From the NCBI RefSeq assembly GCF_002909235.1, contig NZ_PHQQ01000006.1, forward strand, positions 124,001 through 188,000: a DNA stretch of 64,000 nt, read 5' to 3'. The DNA is from Arenibacter catalasegens (GTDB lineage: Bacteria; Bacteroidota; Bacteroidia; Flavobacteriales; Flavobacteriaceae). A program made the position numbers and the translations under genes. Below the pieces are notes generated by a model that saw only the letters and a list, made by a program, of their open reading frames with translations, had not been told where the DNA came from and searched no databases. Within the stretch, counting starts at the first letter, position 1, and every line of letters starts with the position of its first letter. Shown here one piece after another: positions 36,467-46,943 of this stretch.

Positions 36467-38194
36467 ATGAAAAATTTAAAATATATATTCTTAGCTTCTT
36501 CACTATTTTTATTTACGAATTGTAGCGATCCTGAAGATGTAGATTTGAACCCTATTGTTGAAGAGGAGGCAAAACCTGCATTGACTGCTGGTTCTGCTAA
36601 TTTTTCCAAATATGTAGCTATAGGAAATTCATTTACTGCTGGTTTCACTGATAATGCATTATTTATTGCATCACAGCAAAATTCTTTTCCTAATCTATTG
36701 TCACAAAAATTTTCATTAGTTGGTGGCGGTAATTTTTCCCAACCATTAATGAATGATAATTTTGGAGGACTTTTATTAGGAGGAAGTCCTGTTTTACATC
36801 CATTAACTGGAAAAAATCTATTCGGTCCAAGACTCTATTTTTATAATGATTCCAATTCAGCATGCCCTGACTATACTGGGCCTGTTGTTCTTGGAATTGA
36901 CCCTAATGATACCAATACACAGGTCTCTAGTTCTACAACAGATTTTTTATTAAATAATCCAACAGGGCCATTTAATAACATGGGTGTTCCTGGTGCAAAA
37001 AGTTTTCATTTATTAGCTCCAGGTTATGGAAGTTTGGCAAATGTTCCATTAGGGTTGGCAAATCCTTATTTTGTAAGAATGGCTTCAGAATCTAGCGCTA
37101 GCGTTTTAGGAGATGTTCTTGCACAATCACCAACCTTTTTTACACTTTGGGTTGGGATTAATGATGTTTTAGGTTATGCCCTTTCTGGCGGAGACGGATC
37201 TAGTGCGATCACCCCAATAGATGGAGCTCCGGGAGTTGGTTTCAATCAAACTTATGCTACCTTGATCGGAGCAGTAACGGCAGGTGGCGCACAAGGCGTT
37301 GTGGCAAATATTCCAGATGTAACAAGTATTCCACATTTTACGACGGTACCCTTTGATCCTTTAGACCCTAATGATGAATGTTTACAAGCATATACTAATC
37401 AAATACCAACTTTAAATGGGGTATTTGGTCAGTTGAATCAGGTGTTTGCTTTTTTGGAGAGTCAAGGAGTTCCAAACGCCACAGATCGACAAATTATTTT
37501 TTCAACAACTGAGGCAAGTGCGGTTGTGGTCAAAGATAAATCTTTAGATGATTTGTCGGCTCAAATTGCTGGAGTATTGAAGTTAAGTCCTGCGTTTCCT
37601 GCGTTTGTGCAATCATTTGGTTTGCCAGTTGAAGCCGCACCAGTGGTAGCTGATCTTTTTGGTTTTATTTACGGACAAGCAAGGCAAGCTACAGCTGGCG
37701 ATTTGTTTGTATTGCCCAGTTCATCTATTATTGGTACTGTAAACACCAGTTCAGTAGCATTTTTAATGTCCCAAGGACTATCTCAAGCATTGGCTGGGCA
37801 ATTTTCAGTAGAAGGGGTGTCTTTACCATTAGCAGATAAATGGGTTTTACTACCAAGTGAACAAGCAGAGATAGCAACAGCAACAAGTGTGTTTAATGCA
37901 ACTATCGCAGCAAGTGCTACTCAGGCAGGTTTGGGTTTGGTAGACGCTAATAGTTTAATGAATAAATTAGCTAATGGAGGATTTACTAGTGGTAATTTTA
38001 TCTTAACGTCTGCATTGGTTAGGGGTGGGGCATTTTCTTTAGATGGTGTTCATCCAACAGCTAGAGGATATGCTTTGATAGCTAATGAATTTATGAAAGC
38101 GATAGATGTTACTTATGGTTCAAATTTTGAAGCATCAGGTTCTTTATTGGATATAGGTGCCTATCCAACAAATTATTCTTCAACGCTTCAATAA
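36467..38194 (+). CDS. SGNH/GDSL-type hydrolase lipoprotein
   Basis: The 575-residue lipoprotein (Cys19 in LFTNC) has the SGNH blocks. Block I is AIGNSFTAGF with the nucleophile Ser55 (GNS in place of GDS). Block III is WVGINDVLGYA, and block V is LDGVHPTARGYALIANEF with the catalytic Asp and His. A large insertion separates blocks III and V. It is probably a surface or periplasmic esterase acting with the upstream TonB receptor. Confidence 0.88.
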   Translation: MKNLKYIFLASSLFLFTNCSDPEDVDLNPIVEEEAKPALTAGSANFSKYVAIGNSFTAGFTDNALFIASQQNSFPNLLSQKFSLVGGGNFSQPLMNDNFGGLLLGGSPVLHPLTGKNLFGPRLYFYNDSNSACPDYTGPVVLGIDPNDTNTQVSSSTTDFLLNNPTGPFNNMGVPGAKSFHLLAPGYGSLANVPLGLANPYFVRMASESSASVLGDVLAQSPTFFTLWVGINDVLGYALSGGDGSSAITPIDGAPGVGFNQTYATLIGAVTAGGAQGVVANIPDVTSIPHFTTVPFDPLDPNDECLQAYTNQIPTLNGVFGQLNQVFAFLESQGVPNATDRQIIFSTTEASAVVVKDKSLDDLSAQIAGVLKLSPAFPAFVQSFGLPVEAAPVVADLFGFIYGQARQATAGDLFVLPSSSIIGTVNTSSVAFLMSQGLSQALAGQFSVEGVSLPLADKWVLLPSEQAEIATATSVFNATIAASATQAGLGLVDANSLMNKLANGGFTSGNFILTSALVRGGAFSLDGVHPTARGYALIANEFMKAIDVTYGSNFEASGSLLDIGAYPTNYSSTLQ

Positions 38195-38220
38195 AATGAA
38201 GTTAATTTAAACAGATATAT

Positions 38221-38244
38221 AGCACCTTATTTAAGGTGCTTTTT
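38221..38244 (+). terminator. intrinsic terminator after the SGNH hydrolase gene
   Basis: AGCACCTT (38221-38228) pairs with AAGGTGCT (38233-38240) across a 4-base loop. Four T follow. Confidence 0.75.
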
Positions 38245-38447
38245 AATGGAACTGATTTTAGTTTTTTATGTTTAAGTGAAAATTGGGCATTATTTGAAAG
38301 CTTTTATATGTTGTATAGCATAAGCTAAGAAAGGAGAAAAAGGTAATAAAGTGGTGGAATGGGAAGATTTTTTAGCAAATGGAAAAAGTATACATCAGTT
38401 CTTCTATAAAAATCAAAAAAAACAATTTCTTTTTAAAATGGAAAACA

Positions 38448-38455
38448 TATCTTTG
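38448..38455 (+). promoter_or_regulatory. candidate -7 box of atpD
   Basis: TATCTTTG fits TAnnTTTG and is followed by CAGCC, 74 bases before the atpD start. The TTTGCAGCC context is typical of strong flavobacterial promoters as I remember them. No clear -33 element is seen. Confidence 0.5.
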
Positions 38456-38511
38456 CAGCCTTAAAAACAAAGCGACAATTGCATTGTTTTTATTTTAAAT
38501 GATAACAGTAA

Positions 38512-40038
<1,527 letters not shown>

Positions 40039-40112
40039 ACCAGTAAACAGTGGACAGTTTTAGTTGGTAAGAACAACTTAATTGAATATTGAAAACCGAA
40101 TACTTGAAAAAT

Positions 40113-40391
40113 ATGTATCTAGAAATTGTATCACCAGAGGCTACTTTATTTGCCGGAGAAGTTACCGCAGTAACAGTTCCTGGAATTGATGGTGAATTTC
40201 AAATGTTGGACAATCACGCCCCTATTGTTTCCCTATTACAAGAAGGAAAGGTAAGGTTTAAAGGAAATATAGTGCTGGACGAAGCTTATGGAAATAAATT
40301 TTCCAAAGCTCCCAATGGCGATACTATCCTTGAAATTAGTAGTGGTACTGTTGAAATGAAGAAAAATAAAGTTATTGTATTGGCAGATTAA
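40113..40391 (+). CDS. atpC: ATP synthase F1 subunit epsilon (short form)
   Basis: From the ATG at 40113 the protein has 92 residues; the frame runs back to a TTG at 40089. MYLEIVSPEATLFAGEV and FQMLDNHAPIVSLLQEG match the N-terminal beta-sandwich of epsilon. The C-terminal two-helix regulatory domain present in longer forms (about 130 residues) is missing, as in many Bacteroidota. It is in an operon with atpD. Confidence 0.93.
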   Translation: MYLEIVSPEATLFAGEVTAVTVPGIDGEFQMLDNHAPIVSLLQEGKVRFKGNIVLDEAYGNKFSKAPNGDTILEISSGTVEMKKNKVIVLAD

Positions 40392-40417
40392 CAAAGTTTA
40401 AAGCCTTTCACAAATAA

Positions 40418-40448
40418 ACAAAAGCCATACAGAACGTATGGCTTTTGT
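40418..40448 (+). terminator. hairpin terminator after atpC
   Basis: ACAAAAGCCATAC (40418-40430) and its exact complement (40436-40448) form a 13-bp stem with a 5-base loop. The 3' arm itself carries the T-run (CTTTTG). Confidence 0.7.
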
Positions 40449-40461
40449 CGTTTTATAGTAG

Positions 40462-40983
40462 ATGTGTAAGAAGAAAATTATTATTTCAGAAGGAGTTAGG
40501 CCCATGTGGCAGACCATGGTGGCTGCAGGCTGCTTTACTTTAACCATTATTCTGATGGTCATGTTCTTTTTTGGTTATGAAATATTTCCTGAGGACGGAA
40601 TGGATAACAGGTGGAATTTTGGGGTATTCTATATTGCCATTGCCTGTGCAGCCCAGGGAATTTTATTTTCAAGTGTAAAAAGTGTTTTCTTCGATTTGGA
40701 AAATCAAAAATATAAGGAAGAATATAAGGTGGGCCCAGTGGGCCTAGGTAGGTGGAAAGAACTTCCCAAAATAGAATACGTATCGGTTTTTAGACAATTA
40801 AAAGCAAATGGTTCCTATACCTATGAGGTAAATTTGTGGATGAAGGGGAATAGAAATTTTACCATTTATGAAACTGGGGAGTTGGCAACGACCTTTGCTA
40901 TGGGCGAGAGCACCGCCAAGGCTTTAAAAGTGGATTTATTGGATGCTACGGTGCCCAATGATTTTAAGTGGGTAAATCTTTAG
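40462..40983 (+). CDS. conserved hypothetical two-helix membrane protein
   Basis: The 173-residue protein has two hydrophobic segments (about 18-40 and 51-72) and then a soluble domain with KEEYKVGPVGLGRWKELP and FTIYETGE. I do not recognise a named family. The start lies just after the atpC terminator. The soluble part is probably cytoplasmic. Confidence 0.7.
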   Translation: MCKKKIIISEGVRPMWQTMVAAGCFTLTIILMVMFFFGYEIFPEDGMDNRWNFGVFYIAIACAAQGILFSSVKSVFFDLENQKYKEEYKVGPVGLGRWKELPKIEYVSVFRQLKANGSYTYEVNLWMKGNRNFTIYETGELATTFAMGESTAKALKVDLLDATVPNDFKWVNL

Positions 40984-41000
40984 TATTCTTTATTCAATAA

Positions 41001-42107
41001 TTATTTTTTTAGCTTCACAGTACGTTCTATTTTAGAACTTTGAACGGCAGCTTCCAGGATTTCCATGGTAATCATATTGTTTTCCAAGGAATAGGGGTCG
41101 TAAGAACCAAGGGTAGTTTCTCCTTTGATAATAGAGGCGAACAAGGCGAAGGGTTCGTCATAGGGCGCATCTCTTTCACCTAGCTTAAAGGCTTCTTCCT
41201 CAAAACCACCATAGCCTTCAGAAATTCTTACCTTCAAGTCATGTTTATTTTCGGCATAAATGGCTCCTTTTACGCCATAGATTTCCATATCCTTACGGCC
41301 AATGGGCCAATTCCATGAGGGTTCCAAAATGGCCATGGCAGTGTCATAGGTAAGTATTATGGTGGCATCATCATCAACTTTAAGGTTGTTTTCGGGCTGT
41401 AACTGCTGGGTGACAGCGGTCACCGAATTCGGTCTTTTGCCTTGTTGCAACCAGGTCATAAGGTTGGCCCCGTAACATCCAAAGTCCATTATGGCTCCAC
41501 CGCCATTTAGTTTGGGGTCCGTTAGGAATTCCAAAAATTCTGCGCTTACTCCAATTTTTTTAGGTCCTTTATGTCCATCGCGTACAATCACCTTCCTAAG
41601 ATCGCCAATAGCACCTTCATGGAGTAGTTCATAGGCTTTTACATTGGTAGGGTACCAGGAGGTTTCATAATTGGTGAGCAAATGAATTTTATGTTTTTTG
41701 GCCAGCGCCTCCATTTTTTTGGCGTGCTCCAAGCTTACCGCCAAGGGTTTTTCTACCATAACATGGATGCCTTTAGGGGCACAAGTTTCTACAATGGCCA
41801 GGTGATCGTATATATTGCCAAAGCCTGCCACTGCTTCAGGCTCAACGGCAGCAATCATTTCGTCCATGGTATTGAATACCATTGCCATAGGAAAACCGTG
41901 CTCGTCGGATAGGCGTTGTGCCAGATCACGATTGGTTTCCACTATTCCTACCATAACAATATCTCCCTTGGCTTCCCTACTTAAGATCCAGCCTACATGC
42001 CCATGGGTAAGGCCTACAACACCCAATTTTATTGGTTTTTCCTGTGCGAAGGTGCTCGTGAGCGTCAACAAAATAACACAAAGGGTTAGTATTAAGTAGT
42101 TTTTCAT
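41001..42107 (-). CDS. exported Gfo/Idh/MocA family oxidoreductase
   Basis: The 368-residue protein has a Sec-type signal peptide (about 1-21, ending TFAQ) and a Rossmann domain (IKLGVVGLTHGHVGW). The family Lys lies in VMVEKPLAVS, and the C-terminal GFO_IDH_MocA domain contains GGGAIMDFGCYGANLM. Export is unusual for a nucleotide-dependent enzyme unless the cofactor is bound tightly before transport, and the signal lacks a twin-Arg motif. Such proteins often modify sugars in concert with DUF1080 hydrolases and sulfatases. The next genes upstream on the same strand are an ABM monooxygenase and a sulfatase. Confidence 0.88.
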   Translation of the reverse strand: MKNYLILTLCVILLTLTSTFAQEKPIKLGVVGLTHGHVGWILSREAKGDIVMVGIVETNRDLAQRLSDEHGFPMAMVFNTMDEMIAAVEPEAVAGFGNIYDHLAIVETCAPKGIHVMVEKPLAVSLEHAKKMEALAKKHKIHLLTNYETSWYPTNVKAYELLHEGAIGDLRKVIVRDGHKGPKKIGVSAEFLEFLTDPKLNGGGAIMDFGCYGANLMTWLQQGKRPNSVTAVTQQLQPENNLKVDDDATIILTYDTAMAILEPSWNWPIGRKDMEIYGVKGAIYAENKHDLKVRISEGYGGFEEEAFKLGERDAPYDEPFALFASIIKGETTLGSYDPYSLENNMITMEILEAAVQSSKIERTVKLKK

Positions 42108-42125
42108 GGTTATATGTTTACATAC

Positions 42126-42155
42126 AGACCACGGTAATATTGTTTACCGTGGTCT
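42126..42155. terminator. 12-bp hairpin between the monooxygenase and the Gfo/Idh gene
   Basis: AGACCACGGTAA (42126-42137) and its exact complement (42144-42155) enclose a 6-base loop. It lies 3' of the ABM monooxygenase gene on the minus strand, but only a weak T-run follows there, so termination is uncertain. Confidence 0.45.
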
Positions 42156-42188
42156 TTGAAAGATACTACATTTTTAAATATGAAATGT

Positions 42189-42485
42189 TTAACTGACAGA
42201 GGATAATTGACCGATAACCACCTCTACTACGGCCCCTTCGGTAGCCTTTTTGTGGGCTGCTATATGTGTACTGTTGTTATGTTTTTGCCAATGATCGTAA
42301 CTAGTCCAATTTTCATAAAAGAAAAAACGATCGGGATTTTCATTGTCCTGGTGCAGATCGTAGTTTAGGCAGCCATCTTCTTTTAGCGTCGGTGGTATTA
42401 GTTTTAATAGGGCTTGTTTTACAAATTCCCTTTTATCTGGTTTGGCCAAAATACTGGCGGTGATGGTCAATTGCTTGTTGCTCAT
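42189..42485 (-). CDS. antibiotic biosynthesis monooxygenase (ABM) domain protein, quinol monooxygenase-like
   Basis: The 98-residue protein has the dimeric ferredoxin-like ABM fold with LTITASILAKPDK, CLNYDLHQDNENPDRFFFYENW and the HWQKHNNSTHIAAHKK helix. Homologues such as YgiN act on quinols without cofactor. No signal peptide. Function here is open. Confidence 0.88.
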   Translation of the reverse strand: MSNKQLTITASILAKPDKREFVKQALLKLIPPTLKEDGCLNYDLHQDNENPDRFFFYENWTSYDHWQKHNNSTHIAAHKKATEGAVVEVVIGQLSSVS

Positions 42486-42646
42486 TTTTATTTTAAGTTT
42501 TATGCTTTAAATATACAAACTTCAGCTGGTCGTAGGATGGTGAATTCATGGTTGATTCTACTGCCCTTTAGAATTATTTAAATGGAAATTTAAGTGTTAT
42601 GGTGTTATTGCTTATTCCAAGCAATTTTTATCGAATAGGCCCATGG

Positions 42647-44095
42647 TTAAAATTTCCCTTTTGCGTTATTCCTAGTGGCGTTCAACTTTTTACCTGGCAT
42701 TTCTCCCCTTATGTTGTGAAACTCAGTTTTTATTAAACCGGCTTCTTTAAGATACCAATCTTTCGTGAGGTTTTCAGGGATGTTATCACCTGTATCCACC
42801 ATCCATTCCGTCAATGTTTTTCTCAAAGCACTAAGGGTTTCCTTATATTCTGGTAATGATGCCACATTAAGCAATTGTAGGGGGTCTCTCTTGTAATCAT
42901 AAAGCTCTTCATGTGGCCTGGGTACCATAAACACATCGGCTTGGATTGCTGAAAGCTCCCCTTTATCCCTTAATCCTTCCAATTCCCTAAATGAAGGACT
43001 GCCAACGGCATCTAAAGGACCGTTTTGTGGCTTCATGGGTCTAGAATTTAAAATGTACATATAATCTTTATTCCTTACCATGCGTTCGTGTGCTTCATAA
43101 TCGTGCCAATTGTGTTCGGCATATATATAGTTGCGAAATGTATGTTCAGGTTCTATTAAAAGTAGATCGAAGCTAATTCCTTGAAATTGATCAGGATAGT
43201 CTATTCCTGCTATGGTCAATAGGGTTGGCGCAATATCCACGGCACTTACCAGACTATGGCTACTAAGACCTTTATTTTTTATTCCTTTCGGCCAATGCAT
43301 GACAAATGGAGTTTTCATGCCCCGGTCATTAACCCTTGTTTTACTGTGGGGGAAGGGTCGTCCATTGTCCGACATAATAATTATCAGGGTATTGTCCAGC
43401 TCTTTTTGTGCTTTTAATTCCGTGACCACCTCTCCTATATAGAAGTCGAATCTTTTAATTTCGTCATAATATTTGGCCAAATCGGATTTGGTGCCAGTGC
43501 CATTGGACAAATAGAATGGAGGTTCCATTTCGTCGGGCCGGTGTGTTCCAGAAAATTTATTGGGTCCCCATTCCCTGTGGGCGTCATATGAGGCGAACCA
43601 CATAAAAAATGATTTATTTTTTGGCCTTTCCTTTAGGGAAATTACCCAGCTTTCTTCACCCCCATCACCATTGTCCTTGTGCCCCTCGTACATCTTATCA
43701 AATCCACGTTTCGCATAAGGACCCATATGAAATTTTCCTGCTAGGACGGAATAGTAGTTGTTATTTCTTAATAATTCGGGAAAGGACATCATGTCCAAGG
43801 GGGGTGTGGTATGTAATTCGGCTGCTCCGGTATTATGGGGGTATCTACCCGTTATTATGGAATTTCTGCTGGGACTACATGAGCTTGCCGTTAAATAAAA
43901 ATTATCAAATTTTAATCCGTCTTTTGCAAGTTGGTCAATATTCGGAGTTTTAACCTGTGTATTCCCGTAGCAGCCTAAATCGTCCCAGCTAACATCATCG
44001 GCAATAAAAACAATGATATTCAATTTTTCATTTTGGGAATGAACCGTGGAGTTGAAAGACAGATATAAAGTGACTAGAACAAATAATTGTTTCAT
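42647..44095 (-). CDS. secreted sulfatase (type I, formylglycine-dependent)
   Basis: The 482-residue protein has a signal peptide (about 1-20) and the sulfatase core: metal ligands in FIADDVSWDDLGCYG and the modification site C73-S-P-S-R77, whose Cys is converted to formylglycine. IITGRYPHNTGA and IIMSDNGRPFPHSKTR follow. A maturation enzyme is required, and none is in this window. It probably removes sulfate from marine polysaccharides or their fragments. It sits in the minus-strand run before the SusC/SusD cluster. Confidence 0.94.
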   Translation of the reverse strand: MKQLFVLVTLYLSFNSTVHSQNEKLNIIVFIADDVSWDDLGCYGNTQVKTPNIDQLAKDGLKFDNFYLTASSCSPSRNSIITGRYPHNTGAAELHTTPPLDMMSFPELLRNNNYYSVLAGKFHMGPYAKRGFDKMYEGHKDNGDGGEESWVISLKERPKNKSFFMWFASYDAHREWGPNKFSGTHRPDEMEPPFYLSNGTGTKSDLAKYYDEIKRFDFYIGEVVTELKAQKELDNTLIIIMSDNGRPFPHSKTRVNDRGMKTPFVMHWPKGIKNKGLSSHSLVSAVDIAPTLLTIAGIDYPDQFQGISFDLLLIEPEHTFRNYIYAEHNWHDYEAHERMVRNKDYMYILNSRPMKPQNGPLDAVGSPSFRELEGLRDKGELSAIQADVFMVPRPHEELYDYKRDPLQLLNVASLPEYKETLSALRKTLTEWMVDTGDNIPENLTKDWYLKEAGLIKTEFHNIRGEMPGKKLNATRNNAKGKF

Positions 44096-44238
44096 ATTTA
44101 GAAGTATGATTTAAACTCAACCTAAAAGAAGGGATTCAAGAGGTCTATTTTTGTGCATAGGGTTGTTAAAAATATATAAAAAGTATTAAATGGTTTAAAA
44201 GGTGTCAGGTTTTAGGGTTAATGTAAAGCCATTATACA

Positions 44239-45363
44239 CTACTGTTGGACAATTGAGTCCGATTTTTTAAGTGTTTCCATTAAGCGGGTGCCAAGGTTAT
44301 CTATATTCATACTATTTTTGTGCCCTGCTGAAATATTGGAGAGAATAATTACTCCATTTTTGTTTGCGATATCAAGTACTATATTGGATCTATAGCCCCC
44401 AGTTCCACCGCTATGCATAAACCTTATCCCGTGCTGGTTTCTAATAATGGCCCAGCCCAATCCCATGTCCGCTTTGTTGGCTTGCAGGTTAAAGGTAGGT
44501 TTTCTGGTCAATGCCAATACTGGGTTGGAATCAATGAATTGTGCTTGCGCAAATTGGGACAGGTCCGCTACAGAAGACAAAATTCCACCAGCCCCCATCA
44601 GTACATTTAAATCCCAGTTGGAAGTTTGGTTGCCATCGGCATCTAGCCCGCTAACCAATTTTTGCATAATACGGCTTCTGTCTGTTGTAGTACTGGCCAT
44701 ATCGTACTTCGTACATATTTTGGTCTGGAGTAGGCTTTCATAAGAGGTAGCATCTATTTCACTCAAAATAAAACCCAACAATCCAACGCCCAGATTTGAA
44801 TATTCCGATTTTTCTCCTGGATTTTGGTTCAATTGAAGATCTTGGGTTAAATACTGTTTCAATTTATTCTCGTCATAATCTTTATATGGGTTCTCGTGAT
44901 CTACGGAATCTGGAAGCAGGTTGGTGGGCAGTCTTGGTAGGCCAGAGGTATGATTGGACAACTGTTTAAATGTTATTTTCACATCACATTTAAGAGGCCA
45001 TTCCAAATAATCGTTGATATTATCATCCAGGCCAAGTTGATTGTTCACTACCAAATCCGCCAATAAGGTCGCTGTAAATACTTTGGAAATAGAGCCAATT
45101 TCAAAAACCCCATCATGATTATCAACAGTGAAAATGGTATCGTTCTCACGCTTTACACCATAGAATTTAGTAGTCCCGTCCTTTATGATGGCAAAGGACA
45201 GTTGGGTATTGTTTGGGAAGTCTTTGGACTCTGCAAAAATGTTTTTGGATTGAATGTCCGATATGCTTTGATTGAAATCTTTTTGGCCATTTACTGCAAC
45301 TTTTTCGTGGCTACATCCATAGGATATAATAAATAGCAATATGAGCGTAAGATACTTTATCAT
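44239..45363 (-). CDS. serine hydrolase lipoprotein (beta-lactamase class C / PBP-like)
   Basis: The 374-residue lipoprotein (ISYGC near the N-terminus) has the class C triad: SISK (S-x-x-K, in GSISKVFTATL), YSN (in SEYSNLGVGLLG) and HSG (in FMHSGGTGGYRS). These enzymes hydrolyse esters, D-amino peptides or beta-lactams. Substrate cannot be told. Probably periplasmic. Confidence 0.92.
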   Translation of the reverse strand: MIKYLTLILLFIISYGCSHEKVAVNGQKDFNQSISDIQSKNIFAESKDFPNNTQLSFAIIKDGTTKFYGVKRENDTIFTVDNHDGVFEIGSISKVFTATLLADLVVNNQLGLDDNINDYLEWPLKCDVKITFKQLSNHTSGLPRLPTNLLPDSVDHENPYKDYDENKLKQYLTQDLQLNQNPGEKSEYSNLGVGLLGFILSEIDATSYESLLQTKICTKYDMASTTTDRSRIMQKLVSGLDADGNQTSNWDLNVLMGAGGILSSVADLSQFAQAQFIDSNPVLALTRKPTFNLQANKADMGLGWAIIRNQHGIRFMHSGGTGGYRSNIVLDIANKNGVIILSNISAGHKNSMNIDNLGTRLMETLKKSDSIVQQ

Positions 45364-45410
45364 TATTTATATGGATTATCATAGTGGCCAATGATCTGAA
45401 CGGTCATGGT

Positions 45411-45914
45411 CTATAATTTTTGGTTTTTATTGCTGATGGTACTTCGGCCCGCAGCTGTTTTACTTGTTCTTATAACCGTAAGATAGACCCACACTATAAA
45501 AAATACTTGCAAGGGTACTCTAAACCACAAATAGCTCAGGCTATTGCCGTTTTGTTCCCCGGTCTGATAGTTGATGTTTTCCATGGCTGCTTTAATATTG
45601 CCTGGAAGAATGAGGATAAAAAATATGAGGAGCAACCATGCCGTACGGACTTTTAGTTTTGGAATAAGCAATCCGATCGCAAATAGTATTTCTATGACTC
45701 CGGTGGCATATACCATTTCTTTTTTCATGGGGATAAAATCTGGCATCATGGCAATCATGCCTTCGGTATACATAAAATGCCCCAAGGAAGTAAACAATAA
45801 CATAACGGCCATGGCAATTCGTCCGGCCAATGGCCATTGTATTTTTTTTGAGCGCAGATAAAGTACGAACAGTGCTATTAAAAACGAAACTAGGAGTACG
45901 ATCAGAGGTTTCAT
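45411..45914 (-). CDS. DoxX family membrane protein
   Basis: The 167-residue protein has about four transmembrane helices and the DoxX-like pattern (RIAMAVMLLFTSLGHFMYTEG, ATGVIEILFAIGLLIPKLK, PGNIKAAMENINYQTGEQ). Roles proposed for the family range from redox homeostasis to quinone-linked functions. Confidence 0.85.
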   Translation of the reverse strand: MKPLIVLLVSFLIALFVLYLRSKKIQWPLAGRIAMAVMLLFTSLGHFMYTEGMIAMMPDFIPMKKEMVYATGVIEILFAIGLLIPKLKVRTAWLLLIFFILILPGNIKAAMENINYQTGEQNGNSLSYLWFRVPLQVFFIVWVYLTVIRTSKTAAGRSTISNKNQKL

Positions 45915-46000
45915 CTCACTTGGTTTATGTTGGTTTAAATATTGAATCTAAAAACTGTAGATTAAAAAAAGGAACATTTATAAATGGCCAAATTTTCAAA

Positions 46001-46372
46001 TTAAACATGTTGGTCAATTAGAATTTGGTTGCCATCGGGATCGGTGAGCATAATGCTTGCAGGTCCTGTCGTTTTTTCGTCAGCTTCTTGTTCCAACTTT
46101 AGGTTATTGTTTTTTAAATGGGTTTGAATCTTTCTAACATCATCAAAGGAGTTGAGGGCAGTGGCATTCTCGTCCCAACCCGGATTAAAGGCAAGAATGT
46201 TCTTAAGAAACATATCTTGGAACAATCCAACGAGGGCGTTGCCATTTTTCATGATCAGATAATTCATTTTTAGGTCTCCCGCAAATAAGGAGAATCCCAG
46301 TTTCTCGTAAAATTCTTTGGAAACGTTTAAATCCTTCATGGCTAAACTAATAGAAAAGGCCCCTAGTTTCAT
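46001..46372 (-). CDS. VOC family (glyoxalase-like) protein
   Basis: The 123-residue protein has one vicinal oxygen chelate unit: FSISLAMKDLNVSKEFYEKLGF at the start, the FAGDLKMNYLIMKNGNALVGLF strand, and TDPDGNQILIDQ at the end. The specific activity is unknown. It is cytoplasmic. Confidence 0.9.
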   Translation of the reverse strand: MKLGAFSISLAMKDLNVSKEFYEKLGFSLFAGDLKMNYLIMKNGNALVGLFQDMFLKNILAFNPGWDENATALNSFDDVRKIQTHLKNNNLKLEQEADEKTTGPASIMLTDPDGNQILIDQHV

Positions 46373-46943
46373 AATTGTTTTTATTGGCTATTTAAACTAT
46401 ACAACAATTCGTTTAAGATGTGTCCGGGGGAAGGTGGTAGGAAATTGCCGACTATACTAAGATAGTTATTTTTAGGGATTTCTCGTAGGACGATTTCGAA
46501 GGGAACAATTGTTAATCGAGGAGATTTTGAGCTAGTCTGCCCAAGTTCATTACTATCCTTAGAAATGTGCTGTTTTAACTTGGGGGCCCAGTGTGAACTT
46601 GAGAATTTAAGAGTTAAATTTTCAACAGTTAACAAGTTTTTTTAACAATATTTTCACTTATATTAACAAAACTTTAGTAAATTTTATATATTTGCAATGT
46701 AAGTGTTATTCTTACGGTTATTGATATGTTGAAATAGAATTAAAGTTGGACTAGGAGGATTTTAATTTTATTATTCGATTTGGAATAGAAAAATTTCCAC
46801 AAACATTTTTGAAATATTACTCTGATTTAGGGAATCATTAAAAAGATTGTTTAGAAGTTCTACATGCCAAATTCTAAAAGTAACTATGTTGATGTACTGT
46901 AAAGTGCCGCTTATATTAACTAACTAACTTAACATTTGACATT
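46373..46943. other. 571-base intergenic region before SusC
   Basis: It separates the minus-strand VOC gene from the plus-strand SusC gene. An 84-codon minus frame at 46381-46635 begins with TTG, has no recognised motif and is not called. The half nearest SusC holds a candidate -7 box and a long leader of about 250 bases with no frame. Confidence 0.5.
46687..46694 (+). promoter_or_regulatory. candidate -7 box for the SusC operon
   Basis: TATATTTG fits TAnnTTTG and is followed by CAATG. It lies 249 bases before the SusC start, implying a long untranslated leader. No clear -33 element is seen. Confidence 0.5.

Noticed and set aside
46381-46635. 84-codon minus-strand frame after the VOC gene
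   Set aside because: It starts with TTG, shows no recognisable domain, and nothing supports translation.
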